This document shows, piece after piece, positions 52,808 through 62,060 of a stretch of DNA of 64,000 nt. The stretch is from contig JAFYYM010000138.1 in the NCBI GenBank assembly GCA_017557535.1, positions 59,019-123,018 on the forward strand, given 5' to 3'. A program made the position numbers and the translations under genes. The notes beneath the pieces are model-generated. The model did not search any database. It was not told the origin of the DNA and was given only the letters and a program-made list of their open reading frames with translations. The stretch comes from Bacteroidales bacterium. Lineage in GTDB: Bacteria > Bacteroidota > Bacteroidia > Bacteroidales > UBA932. The number at the start of each line of letters is the position of its first letter. Positions within the stretch are counted from its first letter, which is position 1.

Positions 52808-53800
52808 ATGGACAATAACGAAAAGAAATTATACCCTTTTAAATTCCTGGAGGATAGTTCGCAGACGCCTTGGGGCACCATCAGCTATCATATCGCCGAT
52901 CTCGGCTCCGTGGATTCCATGATCGCCGAGGGATGGTTTGGAGGCAACTCGCTTAGCGAGCTGATGGGGACTTATCTGGAGCGCGTGGTTGGAGACGACT
53001 CATTTGAGTATTACGGTCTCCAATTTCCCATTTTGGTGAAGGACATAAAGACCACGGGTTGGCAGCCGCTTCAAGTGAATGTGCCTGACGAGATAGCCGA
53101 GGAGCGTTACGACTCCCTTGGAAAGACCTCTATATGGTATATTCAAGAGGCATCACCTGAAGCGACCTTGTATCTCGGCTTGAAGAGGAATGTTGACGCC
53201 GGTGATTTCTACCGGAGATGCCAGGAAGGCTCGCTCAAGGATATCCTCAATGAGGTGCATCCCAAGGTCGGTGATATGATTCCTGTCAGGCCAGGAACAG
53301 TGTTCGCGGCTGGTCCCGGATTGACTATCGTGGAGATCGGAGAGTGCTCTGAGCTCACCCTGAGCATACACAACTGGGGAATTGGGCTCCCTGACGGAGA
53401 TGACATCCTTCTTGAGGAGGCTTTTGACCTGATTGATTTCAAGCGCTTCTCCCCTGCCCCTCCCTCCGGGGATGACGGATTCAAAGTGACCAGGATGGAA
53501 CTGGTTAACCCGCTTCATATATTCAGTGAGCAGCATGGGGATTTCGCCATCTATCACTGCATCTCCGGCGAGGCGGTAATACAACCTGGTCCGGAAGCAG
53601 ATGCGTTCAGTCCTGTTGACTTCAAGGCTGGGCACTCAATACTCGTCCCCTCGGAAGTCAATGATTTCTTGCTACTTCCGACAAGAGAAGGCACGGTCCT
53701 GCTTGAGGCTGTTTCCGAGAAACGGAATGTCCCGGACTCATACACGGGCTCTTCCGATCAGCCTGACTCACCTGACACTCATGTAAGAAATTGGAATTGA
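52808..53800 (+). CDS. Class I mannose-6-phosphate isomerase homologue lacking its zinc ligands
   Basis: 330 residues from the ATG at 52808, chosen because of the promoter box overlapping the earlier TTG. The cupin architecture of short ManA-type isomerases is clear: LYPFKFLEDSSQTPWGT, FPILVKDIKTTGWQPLQVNVP, GKTSIWYIQEASP, RPGTVFAAGPGLTIVEIGE and SELTLSIHNWG. The canonical metal ligands are replaced: QVH is QVN (Asn91), KTE is KTS (Ser108), and TVHA is TVFA (Phe166), at the family spacing. The C-terminal cupin keeps only general fold motifs. It is therefore probably not an isomerase; a binding or regulatory role is possible. The S4 protein gene follows after 4 bases. Confidence 0.82.
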   Translation: MDNNEKKLYPFKFLEDSSQTPWGTISYHIADLGSVDSMIAEGWFGGNSLSELMGTYLERVVGDDSFEYYGLQFPILVKDIKTTGWQPLQVNVPDEIAEERYDSLGKTSIWYIQEASPEATLYLGLKRNVDAGDFYRRCQEGSLKDILNEVHPKVGDMIPVRPGTVFAAGPGLTIVEIGECSELTLSIHNWGIGLPDGDDILLEEAFDLIDFKRFSPAPPSGDDGFKVTRMELVNPLHIFSEQHGDFAIYHCISGEAVIQPGPEADAFSPVDFKAGHSILVPSEVNDFLLLPTREGTVLLEAVSEKRNVPDSYTGSSDQPDSPDTHVRNWN

Positions 53801-53804
53801 CGCC

Positions 53805-54230
53805 ATGACTGAATCTGACAGGATAGACAAAGTCCTCTGGGCACTCAGGATATTCAAGACCAGGACAGAGGCGACAGAGGCCTGCAAAGGCGGAAAAATC
53901 AAGATTGACGGCTCCAACGTGAAGCCTTCCAGGCTGGTGAAGCCCGGTGATACAATCAGTGTCCATAAGGGGATCATCCAGTATTCGTATAGATTGAGGC
54001 AAATCCCTCCCCATCGTCTTGGGGCAAAGCTTGTCCCTGACTTCGCCGACAACCTCACTCCCCAGGAAGAGCTGGACAAAATGAGAGCTCCCGTAGAGAC
54101 GTTCTTCCTGAAAAGGGACCGTGGGTCAGGAAGGCCCACAAAGAAGGAGAGACGCGAGATGGAGGAGGCTTGGGACAAATTCGACATCGCCGCCCAGTAT
54201 GGCATGGACGATGACGATGACACGGAATGA
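53805..54230 (+). CDS. S4-domain RNA-binding protein (Hsp15-like)
   Basis: 141 residues. Residues about 5-65 form an S4 domain (RIDKVLWALRIFKTRTEATEACKGGKIKIDGSNVKPSRLVKPGDTI), matching heat-shock protein 15-type proteins that recycle stalled 50S subunits carrying nascent chains. The C-terminal extension is highly charged, with KRDRGSGRPTKKERREME and an acidic DDDDDTE tail. It shares the operon with the PMI-like gene. Confidence 0.9.
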   Translation: MTESDRIDKVLWALRIFKTRTEATEACKGGKIKIDGSNVKPSRLVKPGDTISVHKGIIQYSYRLRQIPPHRLGAKLVPDFADNLTPQEELDKMRAPVETFFLKRDRGSGRPTKKERREMEEAWDKFDIAAQYGMDDDDDTE

Positions 54231-54254
54231 GAGACAATACAAACCTTTAATATT

Positions 54255-55391
54255 ATGAGACGGACTTTTATGACTATCATGCTCGCCCTGGCATTCGCCT
54301 GGGCTTCTGGCGCCCAGGAACTCTCCAACTTCGCGAGAGGCGGCCAAAAACCTATCGTTTCCCCTGACATCCAGGGAGACAGCGTGACTTTCTCTCTTAA
54401 AGCCGACTATGCGACAGTCGTCAAGCTTAGCGGCTCATGGATGCCGAATCCTTGGGGCGGAACCATAGACATGACTCGTGGCGAGAACAATGTCTGGTCT
54501 GTGAAGATTCCCCTTCCGGAACCTGAGATCTACACCTACAACTTCGTCGTGGACGGTGTGGCCGTAAACGACCCCCAGAATGTCCTGGTCCAAAGGGACG
54601 GCACAAGGTATCTATCGATGCTCATAGTACCCGGAGCACGGACAGAGAACTATGTGGAGGCAAAGACCCACGGCACTGTGAGTCATCCTTGGTATCAAAG
54701 CGATATCCTTGGATACAGCCGCAGACTCACTGTCTACACGCCCTACGGATATGAGAATAGCCCCAAGAAAAAGTACCCGGTGCTTTATCTCCTGCATGGA
54801 GCCGGAGGAGATGAGGAAGCATGGATCTCAATGGGCAGGACCGCCCAAATCCTCGACAACCTCATTGAGAAAGGATTGGCGGAGCCCATGATCGTGGTCA
54901 TGCCTAACGGCAATCCCGGACAGCAGGCGGCCCGCACCCTGAATATACCCGAGAAAGCCATCAACTGGCGTTCCGAGGAAAACCGCGACGCTTATGTGAA
55001 GAGCCTGTGCACCGAGATAGTGCCATTCATCGAGAAGAATTTCCGTGTGATTCCCAAACCTTCTTCAAGGGCAATCGCTGGGCTTTCGATGGGAGGAGGA
55101 CACACTATTTCCGCCTCGAACCTATATCCGGAATTGTTTGACTATATATGCCCTCTCTCAGCCGCAGGACGCTCCACTCCTGAGCAAGCCGCCGCTTTGA
55201 AGAAGGCTGGAGTCAAGCTGTACTTCCTCGCTTGCGGTAGCTCAGACTTCCTATTCGAAGGCTCCAAGACTTTGGATAAGACCTTGACAGAGCAAGGTCT
55301 AGAGCACACGTTCTTCGTGTCGGAAGGTGGTCACACATGGGCGAATTGGCGCTTGTACCTCAACACGTTCGCTCCGCTCCTATTCAAATAA
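54255..55391 (+). CDS. Secreted esterase with N-terminal E-set domain (CE1-like)
   Basis: 378 residues with a signal peptide (TIMLALAFAWASGAQ). Residues about 40-125 form an E-set/CBM48-like domain (SVTFSLKADYATVVKLSGSW, YTYNFVVDGVAVNDP). Then comes an alpha/beta hydrolase of the esterase D/feruloyl-esterase type: LTVYTPYGYENSPKKKYPVLYLLHGAGGDE, nucleophile elbow GLSMGGG, Asp in SSDFLFEG and His in EGGHTWANWR. It probably removes acyl groups from plant cell-wall or other polysaccharides. It is isolated from the PUL, between housekeeping genes. Confidence 0.9.
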   Translation: MRRTFMTIMLALAFAWASGAQELSNFARGGQKPIVSPDIQGDSVTFSLKADYATVVKLSGSWMPNPWGGTIDMTRGENNVWSVKIPLPEPEIYTYNFVVDGVAVNDPQNVLVQRDGTRYLSMLIVPGARTENYVEAKTHGTVSHPWYQSDILGYSRRLTVYTPYGYENSPKKKYPVLYLLHGAGGDEEAWISMGRTAQILDNLIEKGLAEPMIVVMPNGNPGQQAARTLNIPEKAINWRSEENRDAYVKSLCTEIVPFIEKNFRVIPKPSSRAIAGLSMGGGHTISASNLYPELFDYICPLSAAGRSTPEQAAALKKAGVKLYFLACGSSDFLFEGSKTLDKTLTEQGLEHTFFVSEGGHTWANWRLYLNTFAPLLFK

Positions 55392-55406
55392 ATCTTAGAT
55401 GGGTAG

Positions 55407-57584
55407 ATGAAATTCAGGCTTGAATCGCCATATAAACCCTCCGGAGACCAGCCGGAGGCCATTGAAGGACTCTGTGACGCCCTCATCCAAGGAGTCGGTG
55501 ATGTCACTCTCCTAGGTGTGACCGGATCTGGGAAAACCTTCACGATGGCCAACGTCATCGAGAAGTTACAGAGGCCGGCTCTAGTATTGAGCCACAATAA
55601 AACCCTGGCAGCCCAGCTGTATGGCGAGTTCAAAAGCTTCTTCCCCTCTAATGCTGTGGAGTATTTCGTCTCCTACTACGACTATTACCAGCCCGAGGCC
55701 TATCTCCCGACTACGGACACCTACATTGAGAAGGATCTCAGCATCAATGATCAGATTGACAAACTCCGTCTCAGCGCGGCTTCAGCGCTGATGTCAGGAA
55801 GGAGGGATGTGATTGTCGTATCAAGTGTCTCCTGCCTTTACGGCATCGGCAATCCGGAGGATTTCCACGCCCAGTCCGTGACAGTGAAGAGAGGAGAGAC
55901 CCGTTCGCTCACACGACTCCTTTACCACCTCGTGGACGCCAACTACAGCCGGACAGAGGTGGACTTCAAAAGAGGCACATTCAGGGTCCGCGGGGACACT
56001 GTGGATGTGTTCCTGGGAGGATCTGACGAGGCTGTAAGGATAGAGTTCTTCGGAGACGAGGTTGATTCCCTCTCTCTCATCGATCCCGTTACCGGAGCGA
56101 AAATAGAGGATCTGGATGAGGTTCCTATCTTCCCCGCCACCAATTTCGTCACGACAAGGGAACGGAGCATCAAGGCTGTCAGCATGATCCAAGACGACCT
56201 CAAGGCCCAGGTAGACTATTTCAATGAGATCGGGAAAGGCTTGGAAGCCAAACGCTTACAGCAAAGAGTCGAGAATGATCTAGAGATGATAAAGGAGATG
56301 GGATACTGTCCTGGTATCGAGAACTATTCCAGGTATCTGGACGGACGGGCGCCAGGTCAGAGACCCTTCTGCCTGATTGACTATTTCCCGAACGACTTCA
56401 TCACATTCATCGATGAGAGCCACGTCACTATTCCGCAAATCAGAGCCATGTACGGGGGCGACCACTCGCGGAAATCCGTCTTGGTGGAATACGGATTCAG
56501 ACTCCCGGCGGCGGCCGACAACAGACCTTTGAAGTTCGATGAGTTCAATGCGATCACCGGGCAAAAGATATATGTCAGCGCCACTCCGGCAGACTATGAG
56601 CTAGAACGGTCGGAAGGACTTGTGGTTGAGCAGGTTGTACGTCCAACGGGGCTATTGGATCCCCCGATCGAGGTGCGACCGACCAAAAACCAGGTGGACG
56701 ATCTCGTGGAAGAGATTCGCAAGAGGGCGGAGAATGACGAGCGAATCCTTGTCACTACCCTCACCAAGCGGATGGCAGAGGAGTTGACTGACTATCTGGA
56801 CAGGATTGGTGTGAGGGTCAGATACATCCACTCGGATGTGGACACCTCGGAAAGAGTCGAGATCATCGAGGACTTCAAGAATGGCCTGTTCGATGTGCTG
56901 GTGGGCGTAAACCTCCTCAGGGAGGGGCTGGATATTCCTACAGTCTCACTTGTGGCTATCCTCGATGCCGACAAAGAGGGTTTCCTGCGCTCAGGTAGGG
57001 CTCTCACGCAAACCGCCGGCCGGGCGGCCAGAAATGTGAATGGACTTGTGATAATGTATGCGGATACGGTCACCGACTCTATGGAGGAGACGATCCGGGA
57101 GACCAACCGCCGACGTACTAAGCAGATGGAATACAACAAGATCCATGGGATTACCCCGACCCAGGTGGAGGTCAAGAGGAATATTCTCGCTTCCGAGCTT
57201 TACGGCCCGTCAGATAAGGTAGTCAATCCACGTGTGGCAAACGGCCCGAGCGGGCGTGTCAGTGCCAAAGACTCCGTGTCGGATCCGACTTATATTCCCA
57301 ACCCCAGTGAGCTTGGAAGAGGCTCCATCTCCGTGGGTCTTGGCCACGATTCCAGACGGGAGGGTAACACGGCCTATGTGGATGGATATGTGAAGGCCGA
57401 TCTCGCCGCGGTGCTTCAAGACCCCGTCATACGCTCTATGAGCAGGGAACAGATAGAGAAGACCATAGCTGAGGATAAACGACGAATGGAGCATTCCGCC
57501 GCGGAACTCGACTTCAGCCAGGCGGCAAAGTACCGCGATGAGATGTGGGCTCTCCAGGAATATCTGAAAGTCTGGAAAAACTAG
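55407..57584 (+). CDS. uvrB: Excinuclease ABC subunit B
   Basis: 725 residues. Walker [16 protein letters not shown] (about 36-50), beta-hairpin region [21 protein letters not shown], helicase motifs [12 protein letters not shown] and [31 protein letters not shown], and the C-terminal UVR motif [21 protein letters not shown]. It loads damage onto UvrC in nucleotide excision repair. Between the helicase core and the UVR motif there is a Gly/Ser/Pro-rich linker (about 605-680) that seems longer than usual. Its stop overlaps the convergent rel stop by 4 bases. Confidence 0.97.
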   Translation: MKFRLESPYKPSGDQPEAIEGLCDALIQGVGDVTLLGVTGSGKTFTMANVIEKLQRPALVLSHNKTLAAQLYGEFKSFFPSNAVEYFVSYYDYYQPEAYLPTTDTYIEKDLSINDQIDKLRLSAASALMSGRRDVIVVSSVSCLYGIGNPEDFHAQSVTVKRGETRSLTRLLYHLVDANYSRTEVDFKRGTFRVRGDTVDVFLGGSDEAVRIEFFGDEVDSLSLIDPVTGAKIEDLDEVPIFPATNFVTTRERSIKAVSMIQDDLKAQVDYFNEIGKGLEAKRLQQRVENDLEMIKEMGYCPGIENYSRYLDGRAPGQRPFCLIDYFPNDFITFIDESHVTIPQIRAMYGGDHSRKSVLVEYGFRLPAAADNRPLKFDEFNAITGQKIYVSATPADYELERSEGLVVEQVVRPTGLLDPPIEVRPTKNQVDDLVEEIRKRAENDERILVTTLTKRMAEELTDYLDRIGVRVRYIHSDVDTSERVEIIEDFKNGLFDVLVGVNLLREGLDIPTVSLVAILDADKEGFLRSGRALTQTAGRAARNVNGLVIMYADTVTDSMEETIRETNRRRTKQMEYNKIHGITPTQVEVKRNILASELYGPSDKVVNPRVANGPSGRVSAKDSVSDPTYIPNPSELGRGSISVGLGHDSRREGNTAYVDGYVKADLAAVLQDPVIRSMSREQIEKTIAEDKRRMEHSAAELDFSQAAKYRDEMWALQEYLKVWKN

Positions 57585-59746
57585 ACCCTGCTGACCTTAA
57601 TAACGTGCTTGAGGTTCTTGATTTGGGATATCACCTTATCAAGCTCCATATTGGATGGTACACTGATCCTCATTGTGATCTCATACGTGCCATTGCGGTT
57701 GTTCTCTGAGACATTGAATGACCGCAAAGAAGCCTTGAAACTTCCCACGACCTCAGTGATGCGTCCTATCACGGAAGGCTCAACACCGGTGATGACTTTA
57801 AGGGTGCCCTGGAAACTGCCTCCTGAAGGAGTCTCAGCCCACCGTACCTTCTGGATTCTATATGGATATGTGCTGATCAATCTCGCCGCATTAGGGCAGG
57901 ATATCCGATGTATCTTAATACCTTCCGTCCTCGTCACGAAACCGAACACATCATCCCCAAAGACAGGATGGCAACATTTGGCCATCTTGTAGTCAAGGCC
58001 TCTCAAGTCCTTGGCGTTCAGGACAAGTATGTCGTCAGAAGCATTCCTGCCTGCCCACTCATCTGACCTCGCGCTGATCCTGGCCGCTTCCGCCTCTTTC
58101 GCGGCGTCAACGGCAAGGGCGGCCATCTTGTCATGCTCCTGGATGAAATTCTTGACATCATTCACATCCAGCACCGAGTCCGCGATAGCGGCATAGAAGG
58201 AGTTCTGCGTGTTGTATCTGATCTTCTTGAGATACTCGGAAATCATGTCATCCGGGAACTCAAGTTTCCAGTTCTTTAAGCGTCTACCCAAAAGCTCCCT
58301 TCCAGCGGCAGCCTTCTTATATTCCTCCTCATCCAGTTCCCTCTTGATCCTGCTCCTTGCCTTGGATGTGACAACGAAGCTCAACCAGTCCGGAGAAGGC
58401 TTCTGGTTTTTGCCGGACATTATCTCCACCACATCGCCGGTCTTGAGTTTCTCACGTATGGAGACAGCCTTCCCATTGACTCTCGCCCCGGTACAACGCA
58501 CCCCCAATCCGGTGTGGATATTGAAAGCGAAATCGAGCACCGTCGCGCCAGTGGATAGAATCCTTAGTTCCCCGGTCGGAGTGAACACGAATATCTCCTT
58601 GGACGGGGGCTCCGGAAGATCCTCAGGATTACCCTCGCTTGGATGCTCAAGAGCATATCTGACTGAAGTCAGCCATTTGTCCATCTGAGCCTCGTGCCTG
58701 ACACCCTTGTAGGACCAGTGAGCCGCCTGCCCATTTTCCGCCTCCTCATCCATCCTCTTGGTGCGTATCTGGACTTCTATATATGCCCCACGCCTGTTCT
58801 TGACCGTGATGTGCAAGGACTCGTAACCGTTGGGCTTGGGATTGGTAATCCAATCCCTTAGACGCCCCGTATCCTGCTCATACTCTTTTGTGACGTATGA
58901 GAACACCTTCCAGCAGAGATCCTTCTCAATCTTCGGATCCGGCTCACAATCAATGATAAAGCGGATGGCGAAAACATCGTAAACACCCTCGAAGGGAACT
59001 TTTTGCTTACGCATCTTCGTCCAGATGGAGAAGGCCGCCTTGGTCCTTATCTTAAGCTTATACTTGATTCCCTCGTCCGAAAGCTCTTTCTTCAGCGGCT
59101 GGATGAATTCCATCATAAGCCTCTCACGATCCCTCTCCGTAGCCTTGAGCTTATTAGTGATAGCCCTATACTCAACAGGTTCCGTATATCGGAAATAAAT
59201 GTCCTCCATCTCCCGCTTGATGTTGTAGAGACCAAGCTGGTGAGCGAGAGGTATGTAAAGCATCAGAGTCTCGAGAATCTTATTATCCCTGGAGCTTTTA
59301 GGAAACACATCCAGGTTACGCATGACCTCAAGCCTGTCAGCGATCTTCAGGACCGTGACCCTGGGATCCGCCGAGTATTGAACAATCAGTTTCTTATAGT
59401 TCTCAGCCTCAAGCCTGGTGTCCTTGGGCTTGATTGTCGATATCTTGTTGAGTCCCTCAACCATCTTTACTACATCGACGGGGAAGGTCGGGAGAAGGGA
59501 TTCGTCGCGGTTACCGATTCTCATGGCCTCATGGAGGAAGACCGCGGCGGCGCATTCAGCCGGCAAGCCTATCTCGTCGGTGGCGATCAACGCCACATTC
59601 TCCGGATGCTCCAAAAAAGGGTGGCCATTCTCTCGGGTCTTCCCCGAGAGAGCCTCCGCAGCGGCCTCATAGGCCTTCCTGACAAGAGCTTGACCGTCTC
59701 CGTCGAACTGGGGAAATAATCGCTGGATCCTGTCTTCCATCTTCAA
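57581..59746 (-). CDS. RelA/SpoT family (p)ppGpp synthetase with degenerate hydrolase site
   Basis: 721 residues with HD, synthetase, TGS (about 390-450, [22 protein letters not shown]), helical and ACT (about 645-720) domains. In the HD domain His47 and Asp137 ([11 protein letters not shown]) remain, but the HDxxED motif reads H72-E73-A-M-R-I, losing the metal Asp and the catalytic Glu-Asp pair. The synthetase motifs ([49 protein letters not shown]) look intact. It should make (p)ppGpp in response to amino acid starvation but hydrolyse poorly or not at all; a second bifunctional enzyme would then be needed elsewhere. Confidence 0.93.
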   Translation of the reverse strand: MKMEDRIQRLFPQFDGDGQALVRKAYEAAAEALSGKTRENGHPFLEHPENVALIATDEIGLPAECAAAVFLHEAMRIGNRDESLLPTFPVDVVKMVEGLNKISTIKPKDTRLEAENYKKLIVQYSADPRVTVLKIADRLEVMRNLDVFPKSSRDNKILETLMLYIPLAHQLGLYNIKREMEDIYFRYTEPVEYRAITNKLKATERDRERLMMEFIQPLKKELSDEGIKYKLKIRTKAAFSIWTKMRKQKVPFEGVYDVFAIRFIIDCEPDPKIEKDLCWKVFSYVTKEYEQDTGRLRDWITNPKPNGYESLHITVKNRRGAYIEVQIRTKRMDEEAENGQAAHWSYKGVRHEAQMDKWLTSVRYALEHPSEGNPEDLPEPPSKEIFVFTPTGELRILSTGATVLDFAFNIHTGLGVRCTGARVNGKAVSIREKLKTGDVVEIMSGKNQKPSPDWLSFVVTSKARSRIKRELDEEEYKKAAAGRELLGRRLKNWKLEFPDDMISEYLKKIRYNTQNSFYAAIADSVLDVNDVKNFIQEHDKMAALAVDAAKEAEAARISARSDEWAGRNASDDILVLNAKDLRGLDYKMAKCCHPVFGDDVFGFVTRTEGIKIHRISCPNAARLISTYPYRIQKVRWAETPSGGSFQGTLKVITGVEPSVIGRITEVVGSFKASLRSFNVSENNRNGTYEITMRISVPSNMELDKVISQIKNLKHVIKVSRV

Positions 59747-59761
59747 AACACTTTAAATCAG

Positions 59762-60787
59762 CTATTTCCCTGTGAATCGGCGAAGATCAAGAGCCCGCTG
59801 GAACTCGCGGGCATTCCTATTATGCTCAGAAAGAGAAGACGCGAACTTATGGGTGCCATCCATAGCGGCACTGGCGCAGAAATAAAGGTAGCCATGCCTG
59901 TCCGGGTTGAGCACGGCGTTCAGGCTGGCCTTGTCCGGGACGCAGATAGGTCCTGGAGGTAATCCCTCATGAAGATAGGTGTTGTATGGTGAGTCAACCT
60001 CCAGATGCTTGTAAAGAATCCTGTTAAGGGTATATCCAAAACAAAAGGCCACGGTAGGATCAGCCTGAAGCCTCATCCCCTGATGCAGGCGATTTAGGTA
60101 AACCCCTGCTATAGAGGGATATTCCGGCTCGTGATTGGACTCTGACTTCACAATTGAGGCGACCACGGAGACTTCCTTAGGAGACAAGCCCTGTGCACTG
60201 GCCAGTCTCAAGTTATCCGCTGTCCAGAAGGCATCGTAGGCGGCCTTCTGCTTGTCCAGAACCTCTTTCATGGAATCAGTCCAATAGACCTGATATGTGT
60301 CGGGAATGAAGAGGGAGAACACATCATCCGGGGAGAAGCCGTATGATGACAGAAGCTCCTTATCCTCAAGGGCTTCCGCCACTGTGGTCGAGTCCATCAT
60401 CATCTGCCGGGAAATCTTCCTGGCTATAACTGATTTCTGTCTCATCGTGCCGGACAGGGTAAGGTTCACAGGAGTTTGCCACCCGGCCTTCAACATTCTG
60501 GGAACATAAACGCTGGGCTTTCCTTTCTCAATCACGTAATGCCCCGGCTTCATATCACTGTCGGACAAAGATGACATCACCCTCTCGAGACTCCTTCGTC
60601 TCATTACAACACTGTCCGGAATAGACAAAGCCACCTTTGAGACCGACATTCCCGGATATATAAACAGATCCGTATCTTTCAAGAAATTAGGCTTACGGTT
60701 ATCACCGTACCACCTTCCTCCGATGGCGCCCGCAGCCACGACAACGGCCAGGGCGGCAATAATCAAAGCTAAAGCCCATTTTTTCAT
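59762..60787 (-). CDS. mltG: Endolytic murein transglycosylase MltG
   Basis: 341 residues. One N-terminal membrane segment (ALALIIAALAVVVAAGAIGG) is followed by a LysM-like region and the YceG catalytic domain: VVASIVKSESNHEPEYPSIAGVYLNRLHQGMRLQADPTVAF, with the catalytic Glu in KSES, then YNTYLHEGLPPGPICVPDKASLNAVLNP. It cuts nascent peptidoglycan strands and sets glycan length. It overlaps the upstream glucosaminidase gene by ATGA, so two wall enzymes are coupled. Confidence 0.95.
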   Translation of the reverse strand: MKKWALALIIAALAVVVAAGAIGGRWYGDNRKPNFLKDTDLFIYPGMSVSKVALSIPDSVVMRRRSLERVMSSLSDSDMKPGHYVIEKGKPSVYVPRMLKAGWQTPVNLTLSGTMRQKSVIARKISRQMMMDSTTVAEALEDKELLSSYGFSPDDVFSLFIPDTYQVYWTDSMKEVLDKQKAAYDAFWTADNLRLASAQGLSPKEVSVVASIVKSESNHEPEYPSIAGVYLNRLHQGMRLQADPTVAFCFGYTLNRILYKHLEVDSPYNTYLHEGLPPGPICVPDKASLNAVLNPDRHGYLYFCASAAMDGTHKFASSLSEHNRNAREFQRALDLRRFTGK

Positions 60788-61905
60788 CTCTTGATCCTCC
60801 TATTGCCTCTCAGCACAATGGTATCACCCTCACTGGGCTGATAACCGGCGTCAAAGCCGTTCATTTTGCGGACACTTGACATCTTGACACCGAATCTCTG
60901 GCAGATTTCCCATAAAGACTGGGAGTCATCCTCAACTATGAACTTATCCAACCCCTTCTGGGACTGCTTCTTCTTGGCCTGAAGATAGACTACGGTCCCT
61001 GGCGGCAGCTCACGGGATGCTGTCAAGTCATTATACTTCAATATCTCCTTAAGGAACAGGCCATATCGGGAAGCGATCGAGGCATAGCTCTCTCCGTCAA
61101 CCGAAGTCACGAACGGGACACCGTTCTTTGAATATGCCTCCCTGGAAAGCGAGAACTTGAATTCCTCAAGTTGGCTCTTGTCAATCCGCTTAGGCTCCTC
61201 GAGGGCGAGAGGCGACTCCGGTATCTTACCCGTCAACTCCTCGACGTCCGCTGCCTTACGCTTGGCCTTACGAGCCGACTTAGAGGCCTTCTTGGCAGCC
61301 TTAGCCTCTTGCTTCGGCTCCTCTTTGTCCTTTTTGCCCTCCTTGATCTCAATGGCTTCCTCTACAGCCTCCGCCTTCTCCTGAAGGTTTTCCACACCAG
61401 CCAGAGGCATGGTGTCATACTCGTAGAGTTTGTAATCCTCGATGTATTTGATCAACTTCCCAGGATAGCCTGGATCAGTGGCATAACCGGCTTTCTTAAG
61501 GCCATAAGCCCATGATTTATAGTCTGTTGTTTCGAAGTCAAAGAGGAATTTGTAGCGATCGCGGTAACGCAGGAAATCCGAGTGGTCACGGAAGGATTCC
61601 TCCGCCGTGTCATACACACGGAAACACTCCCCCTTCGCGTCATCGTCGTGGTACTGCTTCTTCCCGGTCCAGTCCTTATGGCATTTTATCCCAAAATGAT
61701 TATTGCCGTCAGCGGCCAGTGTTGACAAGCCGTAACGGGACTCCAGGATGCCCTGGGCCAGGGTGATGCTCGCTGGCACTCCGCTGCGGTACATTTCCTT
61801 CACAGCTGTCGGAGCCCACTGCACCACATAGTTCTCAATCGGCGACTGCGCTGACGCGACCACAGCCATGAGCCCAACCACCACTGTTATAATTAGCCGT
61901 CTCAT
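60784..61905 (-). CDS. Glucosaminidase-LysM peptidoglycan hydrolase
   Basis: About 373 residues from the ATG at 61905; the frame also runs to a TTG at 61914, inside the promoter box. A signal peptide ends VVASAQ. The FlgJ/AcmA-type glucosaminidase domain at about 20-165 shows PASITLAQGILESRYGLS, the NNHFGIKC motif and YDTAEESFRDHSDFLR. After a Lys/Glu-rich coiled stretch there are LysM-like repeats (about 265-375: YASIASRYGLFLKEILKYN and LWEICQRFGVKMSSVRKMNG). It cleaves beta-1,4 bonds after GlcNAc in the wall and is coupled to mltG downstream. Confidence 0.93.
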   Translation of the reverse strand: MRRLIITVVVGLMAVVASAQSPIENYVVQWAPTAVKEMYRSGVPASITLAQGILESRYGLSTLAADGNNHFGIKCHKDWTGKKQYHDDDAKGECFRVYDTAEESFRDHSDFLRYRDRYKFLFDFETTDYKSWAYGLKKAGYATDPGYPGKLIKYIEDYKLYEYDTMPLAGVENLQEKAEAVEEAIEIKEGKKDKEEPKQEAKAAKKASKSARKAKRKAADVEELTGKIPESPLALEEPKRIDKSQLEEFKFSLSREAYSKNGVPFVTSVDGESYASIASRYGLFLKEILKYNDLTASRELPPGTVVYLQAKKKQSQKGLDKFIVEDDSQSLWEICQRFGVKMSSVRKMNGFDAGYQPSEGDTIVLRGNRRIKR

Positions 61906-61911
61906 ATCATA

Positions 61912-61919
61912 CAAATATA
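61912..61919 (-). promoter_or_regulatory. -7 box TATATTTG of the glucosaminidase-mltG operon
   Basis: Exact TAnnTTTG match on the minus strand ending 7 bases before the ATG at 61905. Transcription would begin at or next to the start codon, giving a leaderless or nearly leaderless mRNA. Confidence 0.5.
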
Positions 61920-61942
61920 ATTATTTTTCGTCATTAACTGAA

Positions 61943-62060
61943 AATCAAAGGTATTCCCTCCAGAACCCGTAGCCACCCTCGGCTCGTAAGAGGGAGGGGC
62001 CCATCGCTGCAGTGATGGGAGGGGCCGCGAAGCGGAGGTTCTGGAGGGAAACCTTTGATT
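61943..62060 (-). repeat. 118-bp intergenic palindromic repeat element
   Basis: Arms 61943-61967 and 62037-62060 are perfect inverted repeats over 24 bases, with a single bulged A at 61953. Inside are CCCTC-GAGGG (about 61976-61995) and CCCATC-GATGGG hairpins. The inner blocks GCCACCCTCGGC, TAAGAGGG, GGGGCCG and CGAAGCG are shared in order with the ftsK insert. It begins at the rnz stop codon, so it may also act as an rnz transcript 3' hairpin. Confidence 0.85.
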
